64,000 bases of DNA from Saprospiraceae bacterium. Lineage in GTDB: Bacteria; Bacteroidota; Bacteroidia; Chitinophagales; Saprospiraceae. The notes beneath the pieces are model-generated. The model saw nothing but the letters and a program-made list of their open reading frames with translations, was not told the origin of the DNA and did not search any database. The stretch covers positions 3,134,001-3,198,000 of the forward strand of contig JADJLQ010000001.1 in assembly GCA_016709995.1 (NCBI GenBank), read 5' to 3'. Every line of letters starts with the position of its first letter. The stretch's first letter is position 1. Position numbers and translations under genes: made by a program. Shown piece by piece: positions 59,842 through 64,000 of this stretch.

Positions 59842-60540
59842 CTACTGCCTGGTCCAAATCTCATGTACCGGATTGCCTGTAGAACTTTTGCCACTATGGT
59901 CCCAGGTCCCGCCATCCACCTTTGCATCAAAGCTTAAAGAACTGCCCACCCTTGATTTATCTCGGGAGAAAAATTCAATGGTCTCTGTATACTTGCCATC
60001 CACCAAGGTGTAGGTACCTCCTCCCGTGCCGGAAAACTGTCTGGTAGATGGATTGATCGCAAACCATTGGAATCTTGTCCCACTCATGATTTTTAACGTT
60101 TTTCGAGCTCCTTGAGGCATGGCATTCATTGTGCCATCGTTACCCACACGTGCAGTGATTCGCCAACAGCCTGCGAGGTCGGATTGATGGTCATCTATCC
60201 TGGTCCAGGTGACTTTGGACTCTCGCTCCAGCGTCAGAGCATTGGAGGAAAGTTGGTATGAAAAATCTACTATTTTACCGATCATCATGGTATCCTTTGA
60301 ATCATATTCCAGGGACCATTTAAGTTTTTGATCAGTCAAAGTGTAGGTCCCTCCGTAGGTCCGCAAAAATTCATGGGTAGACTCATTGTACACTGCTACC
60401 GACATGTAATCAGCAGTGATGATGAGCGAAGCTACTTCTCCGGGATCACCTGACCCTTTTAATTGCCAGGCACCCTGGATAGAAGCAGCAGTGTATAGAT
60501 TGAGATTAAGTATCAGCGCGATTAATAAAGTACCATTCAT
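59842..60540 (-). CDS. Secreted lipocalin-like protein with two tandem repeats (DUF4488-like)
   Basis: 232 residues with a signal peptide (about 1-18, LYTAAS). The mature part consists of two homologous halves: first GAWQLKG...FLRTYGGTYTLTDQKLKWSLEYDSKDTMMIGK...VTWTRID, second GCWRITA...QFSGTGGGTYTLVDGKYTETIEFFSRDKSRVGS...HEIWTRQ. Each ends with WTR, consistent with a duplicated lipocalin-like barrel of the DUF4488 type. Function unknown. 14 nt downstream of the S10 carboxypeptidase gene, so likely co-transcribed with it. Confidence 0.75.
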   Translation of the reverse strand: MNGTLLIALILNLNLYTAASIQGAWQLKGSGDPGEVASLIITADYMSVAVYNESTHEFLRTYGGTYTLTDQKLKWSLEYDSKDTMMIGKIVDFSYQLSSNALTLERESKVTWTRIDDHQSDLAGCWRITARVGNDGTMNAMPQGARKTLKIMSGTRFQWFAINPSTRQFSGTGGGTYTLVDGKYTETIEFFSRDKSRVGSSLSFDAKVDGGTWDHSGKSSTGNPVHEIWTRQ

Positions 60541-60554
60541 CTTGTAAAAATTAA

Positions 60555-62075
60555 TTATTTCAAACCACTTAAAATAAATTCCGCAACATCCTTTTTAAAC
60601 TTAGATGCGGACTCTGATTGCACATACATCATATGACCCGCTTCATAATATTTATGGGAGATATTGGATCTGATTTTAGGCTGTAACCCAAGGTGATCAA
60701 ATGTATACTCTGAAGCTCCAAAAGGAGTGGCCAGATCATATATGCCATTCAAGACCAGTACTTTCAACCTGGGATTATTGGACATTGCATGGATGAGATC
60801 TGGGCCAGTATTGGGAGATGTGGCATCTCCAAATAGCCCTTCACTTCTTTTATGTTTCCAGTCCCAGTCAAATCCTGTGAGACCATAAGCACTTGAATTA
60901 TACTTTTTGTCTTTACCTACTTTTAACTCGGTCGTAAAATAATGCATAAAAGAAGAAATATAAGCTGGGCTGATGTCAGACGATTGTGGATCTTCAAAAG
61001 CATACTCACTCAATAAATTCTGTGTGACCCCGGTATATCTGGCATCTAAACGCCCGACGATCAGGCCTTCATCTCTTAAAAGTTCCTGGCAAAATTGTGG
61101 TTGATTGACCCTCAGGTTGGCTTTGGCCCAATAGGAAGTGGAAATCCCTGTATAACCGGCCAATTTTTTGATCATGCTGTCATGATCTCCCGCAGTCAAC
61201 TGATCCCCCTGGATTAATGCAAGGGCATATTCTTTTAAAGCAAAAGCTCTCACCTCCATTAAAAAATCTGTCAAACTGCCTGGTTTGGGACTGATTTTAT
61301 TGTGGTACCACGCTACAGCAGCATAGGATGGAAGGTTGAGAATATAAGAAATATCATCGCCGGGATTAAAAGAAAGGGTCCGGATATCCAGGACATTGGA
61401 TACCAGGACAATACCATTCAATGCTATTCCAAGTCTGGATTGCAGGTAATCAGCCACTCCTGCTGAACGAAAAGTGCCATAGCTTTCTCCTAACAAATAC
61501 TTGGGCGAATTCCATCTTTCATTTTCATTCGTGTAATCCCTGATAAATTGACTGACAGATTTTATGTCCGAATCGACACCCCAAAATTCACTGTTTTTGG
61601 ATTTGCCAACAGCCCGGCTAAGGCCAGTGCCCACAGGGTCTATCATCACGATGTCTGAGATATCGAGCAATGAATAGTTGTTGTCTTCAATTTTATATGG
61701 AGCAGGACCATTGGGCAAAGGATCATTGACAACTACCCGACGCGGCCCCATGATACCCATATGCAACCACATAGAGGAGGATCCAGGTCCTCCATTGTAT
61801 GAATAGGTGATGGGTCTTTTCGAAAGATCTGCTTCACCTTCTTTAGTATAAGCGGTATACCCTATCGAAGCAATGGATTCGTCTTTTTCGTTTTTTAATA
61901 TTAAAGTACCTACGACGGCTGTATAATTGATGACCTTATTATCAATTTTGACGGTGTGCTTCGTAACGATCCGTTCTGGCTTGACCAGGATATTGGTGTC
62001 AGATTGCCCTTGCACATTAATTGAAAGGGTACTTAGGATATTGAAAAAAAAGAAAATAATGATTTTTGATTTCAT
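60555..62075 (-). CDS. Secreted serine carboxypeptidase-like (peptidase S10) protein
   Basis: 506 residues with a signal peptide (about 1-22, SINVQGQ). The alpha/beta-hydrolase catalytic triad is in place: the substrate-binding YSYNGGPGSSSMWLHMG (about 88-104), nucleophile in LLGESYGTFRSAG (Ser about 192), Asp in VLNGIYDLATPF (about 445) and His in YYEAGHMMYV (about 483). Bacterial S10 proteins remove C-terminal residues from peptides, acting in peptide degradation outside the cytoplasm. First gene of a two-gene minus-strand unit with the lipocalin-like protein. Confidence 0.94.
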   Translation of the reverse strand: MKSKIIIFFFFNILSTLSINVQGQSDTNILVKPERIVTKHTVKIDNKVINYTAVVGTLILKNEKDESIASIGYTAYTKEGEADLSKRPITYSYNGGPGSSSMWLHMGIMGPRRVVVNDPLPNGPAPYKIEDNNYSLLDISDIVMIDPVGTGLSRAVGKSKNSEFWGVDSDIKSVSQFIRDYTNENERWNSPKYLLGESYGTFRSAGVADYLQSRLGIALNGIVLVSNVLDIRTLSFNPGDDISYILNLPSYAAVAWYHNKISPKPGSLTDFLMEVRAFALKEYALALIQGDQLTAGDHDSMIKKLAGYTGISTSYWAKANLRVNQPQFCQELLRDEGLIVGRLDARYTGVTQNLLSEYAFEDPQSSDISPAYISSFMHYFTTELKVGKDKKYNSSAYGLTGFDWDWKHKRSEGLFGDATSPNTGPDLIHAMSNNPRLKVLVLNGIYDLATPFGASEYTFDHLGLQPKIRSNISHKYYEAGHMMYVQSESASKFKKDVAEFILSGLK

Positions 62076-62255
62076 GATGCAGCATTTTAATTAAAAGAGA
62101 AAGGGTTAAAGTTAATGCTCCAGCTGAAGAAAATAGATTCGAAAAAAAAACATTCACCTTTTTGATTAGAAATTTTATAAATATTTTAAATCAAGCGTGT
62201 ATGAAGCCTTGTTGGGAACTATAAATTATCTTAGAGGCCAATATATAATTTCTTC

Positions 62256-62378
62256 ATGCTCAAAGTGCTTCTTCTGATACTGGGATCGATCTTTTTCTGC
62301 GGAGGGCATGCATTGTTATATGGACCACCGGATGCCAGTCTAAAAATAGCCTTATTCATTATCAATCTACACCCATGA
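62256..62378 (+). CDS. 40-residue hydrophobic ORF overlapping the nagB start
   Basis: Starts MLKVLLLILGSIFFCGGHALLYG, contains a single hydrophobic stretch (about 2-22) and ends at a TGA that overlaps the ATG of the next gene (ATGA at 62375-62378). Overlap suggests translational coupling, either of a small membrane protein or a regulatory leader. With no family match it remains uncertain. Confidence 0.4.
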   Translation: MLKVLLLILGSIFFCGGHALLYGPPDASLKIALFIINLHP

Positions 62379-63115
62379 AAATAAAAATTTTTGAAGATAC
62401 TTATTCACTCGCGGTACAGGCAGCCACAGACCTTCTCAGTGTGATAGCAAAAAAACCAAATGCATTGATATGCTTTGCATCCGGAGATTCCCCCAAACTC
62501 ACTTGTGAAATATTTGTACAAAGGGTGTTAGAGGAAAAAATAGATATATCTCGATGCAGTTTTATCGAATTGGATGAATGGGTAGGTGTATCCCCTGAGA
62601 TCAAAGGAAGTTGTCATTATGATTTTATGCATAGACTGGCCCATCCATTACATCTATCTAAAGATCAATATCACCTATTCAATGGGCTTTCGCGCGATCT
62701 TCATGAGGAATGTGACCTCATGGACGACTTTATTCAAGCACGGGGCGGCCGCATCGATATCATGATCGTAGGATTGGGTATGAATGGTCATATCGGGTTT
62801 AATGAACCAGAGGTGGATATCGATCTCAAATCCCATGTCATCCTACTGGACAAAACTACAATCGAGGTAAGTAAAAAATATTTTGACCAACCGGTGACTC
62901 TTACCAAAGGGATCACCCTGGGGCTATCTTACTTAATCGAAGCTATCAGGGTAATACTTATAGCCACAGGAGGCAAAAAAGCTGAAGTCATCAAAAACAC
63001 CGTCGAAGGGCCGATCACTACCTCATTTCCTGCCAGTATTATGCAGATTCATCCGGAGGGTTACGTATTCATAGACAAAGAAGCCGGTGCTTTGTTGAAA
63101 CCGGCAATTCTGTAA
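62375..63115 (+). CDS. nagB: Glucosamine-6-phosphate deaminase-like (NagB) sugar isomerase
   Basis: 246 residues, about 20 shorter than E. coli NagB. NagB converts glucosamine-6-P to fructose-6-P plus ammonia. Motifs: CFASGDSPKLTCEIFVQ (phosphate loop region), SFIELDEWVGVS with the Asp (about 67-78; D72 in E. coli NagB), GSCHYDFMHR, GLGMNGHIGFNEP (about 134-146) containing the catalytic His and Glu, and KGITLGLSYLIEA. The 6-phosphogluconolactonase (Pgl) family is a related alternative, but the HIGFNEP block favours NagB. Followed after 17 nt by a GNAT gene. Confidence 0.88.
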   Translation: MKIKIFEDTYSLAVQAATDLLSVIAKKPNALICFASGDSPKLTCEIFVQRVLEEKIDISRCSFIELDEWVGVSPEIKGSCHYDFMHRLAHPLHLSKDQYHLFNGLSRDLHEECDLMDDFIQARGGRIDIMIVGLGMNGHIGFNEPEVDIDLKSHVILLDKTTIEVSKKYFDQPVTLTKGITLGLSYLIEAIRVILIATGGKKAEVIKNTVEGPITTSFPASIMQIHPEGYVFIDKEAGALLKPAIL

Positions 63116-63132
63116 AAAAAAATTGAACTGCA

Positions 63133-63969
63133 ATGTCCACGATTGTATCCTATAACACTCCACAAGCTTTCCTCGATGCTACCGAATCCGTTTTGGAGCA
63201 GAAAGAACTTGAGAACAACCTCATGCTGGGTATCTGTTATGGTTTCGAGGATAAAATGAAAGTGTATGATCAATGTGTTTTTATCAACTCGATCGAAGCT
63301 GACCAGATTCAAGCTTCTTCTATCAAAACAATAGCCAAAGTCATCGTGACAGGGTCCACAAAAAATACAGCGCAGATAAGACCTTTGGCTGATTATTACC
63401 TGGATCAAGGTATAGAGGTTTATGGAGCCATTGGAGAAACATTTTATGCCACCGAATTTTCAAATTTTTATGGTAAAAAACAAATCAAAACGGAAACTGT
63501 AATTGTGCACCAATTAGACAAAGTCAATCCATTGCCTTTGGCATCCGGCGATTTTGAATCAGCCACGAGTGATGATTTGGATCTGTTGACTGCATGGACG
63601 ATCCAGTTCGAAAAAGATGCAAATATATTTCCTAAACAACCTTTAGAACAAATACATAAAAGCGTGTTGGGTAAAATCAATGCAGGTAATTTTTTCAAAT
63701 GGGTAGACCACCGTGAGATAGTCAGCATGGCTGCGATCGCACGCAAAACAAAAAATATCGGGATCGTAGGCTACGTATATACTCCAGAAAACCTGAGAGG
63801 CAGAGGATATGCCACCTCCTGCGTTCATAGGTTGAGTGAAGTCATCTTATCACAAGGATTCAGATACTGCGGTTTATTTACTGACAAAGCCAATCCGACA
63901 TCCAATCATATCTACAAAAATATTGGGTATGCCCCCAGAGCAGCGTTTGCGGATATTCAGTATGGTTAA
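63133..63969 (+). CDS. GNAT-family acetyltransferase with N-terminal domain
   Basis: 278 residues. The C-terminal half (about 130-278) holds the acetyl-CoA fold: FKWVDHREIVSMAAIARKTKNIGIVGYVYTPENLRGRGYATSCVHRLSEVI, where RGRGYA is the pyrophosphate-binding RxxGxG/A loop (about 218-223), then FRYCGLFTDKANPTSNHIYKNIGYAP. The N-terminal part (about 1-125) is a separate helical/beta region, as in two-domain GNATs with a catalytically degenerate first half. Acceptor unknown. 17 nt after the NagB-like gene, on the same strand, suggesting amino-sugar related co-expression. Confidence 0.88.
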   Translation: MSTIVSYNTPQAFLDATESVLEQKELENNLMLGICYGFEDKMKVYDQCVFINSIEADQIQASSIKTIAKVIVTGSTKNTAQIRPLADYYLDQGIEVYGAIGETFYATEFSNFYGKKQIKTETVIVHQLDKVNPLPLASGDFESATSDDLDLLTAWTIQFEKDANIFPKQPLEQIHKSVLGKINAGNFFKWVDHREIVSMAAIARKTKNIGIVGYVYTPENLRGRGYATSCVHRLSEVILSQGFRYCGLFTDKANPTSNHIYKNIGYAPRAAFADIQYG

Positions 63970-64000
63970 ATTAAATGTTATTGAGTCCATATCAAACCAT

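Overview
The window looks like chromosome from a member of the Bacteroidota, possibly Saprospiraceae-like (the family is a guess). The evidence is a type IX secretion C-terminal sorting domain (55381-56301), many short-signal lipoproteins, a DUF5723-type outer-membrane barrel, Bacteroidota-style TAnnTTTG -7 boxes upstream of several genes, weak Shine-Dalgarno sequences, and frequent ATGA or TAATG gene overlaps. No rRNA, tRNA, CRISPR array, insertion sequence, integrase or phage gene was seen. The left edge cuts a nitroreductase gene; the last gene at the right edge is complete.

Layout. 1-10.7 kb: mixed metabolism (nitroreductase, secreted amidohydrolase, pdxH, VIT1/CCC1-type metal transporter, a translationally coupled DUF2157/GDYXXLXY membrane pair, an amylosucrase-type GH13 enzyme, a nucleoside-diphosphate-sugar-epimerase-like SDR coupled to anmK, a c-type cytochrome lipoprotein). 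11.0-17.7 kb: a complete TetR-TolC-MFP-RND efflux operon. 17.8-25.8 kb: exported DinB protein, orphan oligopeptide-type binding lipoprotein, an unknown lipoprotein/beta-barrel pair, a beta-CASP metallo-hydrolase and a serine beta-lactamase-family lipoprotein. 26-27.5 kb: Hsp20 and two small proteins. 27.8-33 kb: a redox and sulfur block with two related thioredoxin-fold proteins (one fused to a TlpA domain), a two-gene YeeE/YedE transporter, and a convergent iscS-iscU-iscA operon.

33.2-41.6 kb: a wHTH/CreD membrane operon, YdeI-like and aldo/keto reductase genes, an HNH nuclease with a small partner, a tiny lysine-rich protein followed by a 61-nt near-perfect palindrome, argC and an ABC exporter. 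46.8-42.4 kb (minus strand): a dense run of a metal-binding lipoprotein, TPR protein, ECF sigma factor, anti-sigma-like protein, Spy/CpxP-like protein, YHYH protein, YwqK-repeat lipoprotein and SCO protein. I read this as a candidate sigma-controlled envelope or copper stress regulon. 47-55.3 kb: SDR, a response regulator/histidine kinase pair, a sialate O-acetylesterase-type enzyme, a flavoprotein plus NapH-like Fe-S membrane protein, and a Tat-exported mannonate-dehydratase-like enzyme. 55.4-64 kb: T9SS cargo, a thioredoxin-MsrA fusion / small membrane protein / RidA-DUF6265 fusion group, NmrA-like protein, duplicated lipocalin-like protein, S10 carboxypeptidase, nagB-like deaminase preceded by a 40-codon ORF, and a GNAT acetyltransferase.

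The most noteworthy points are the sigma/YHYH/SCO operon, the thioredoxin-MsrA and RidA-DUF6265 fusions sitting together, the flavoprotein/Fe-S membrane pair with no visible terminal reductase, the palindrome at 38581-38641, and -7 boxes placed only 4-8 nt from start codons, which suggest leaderless mRNAs. Family names come from motif recognition only; no database search was possible.
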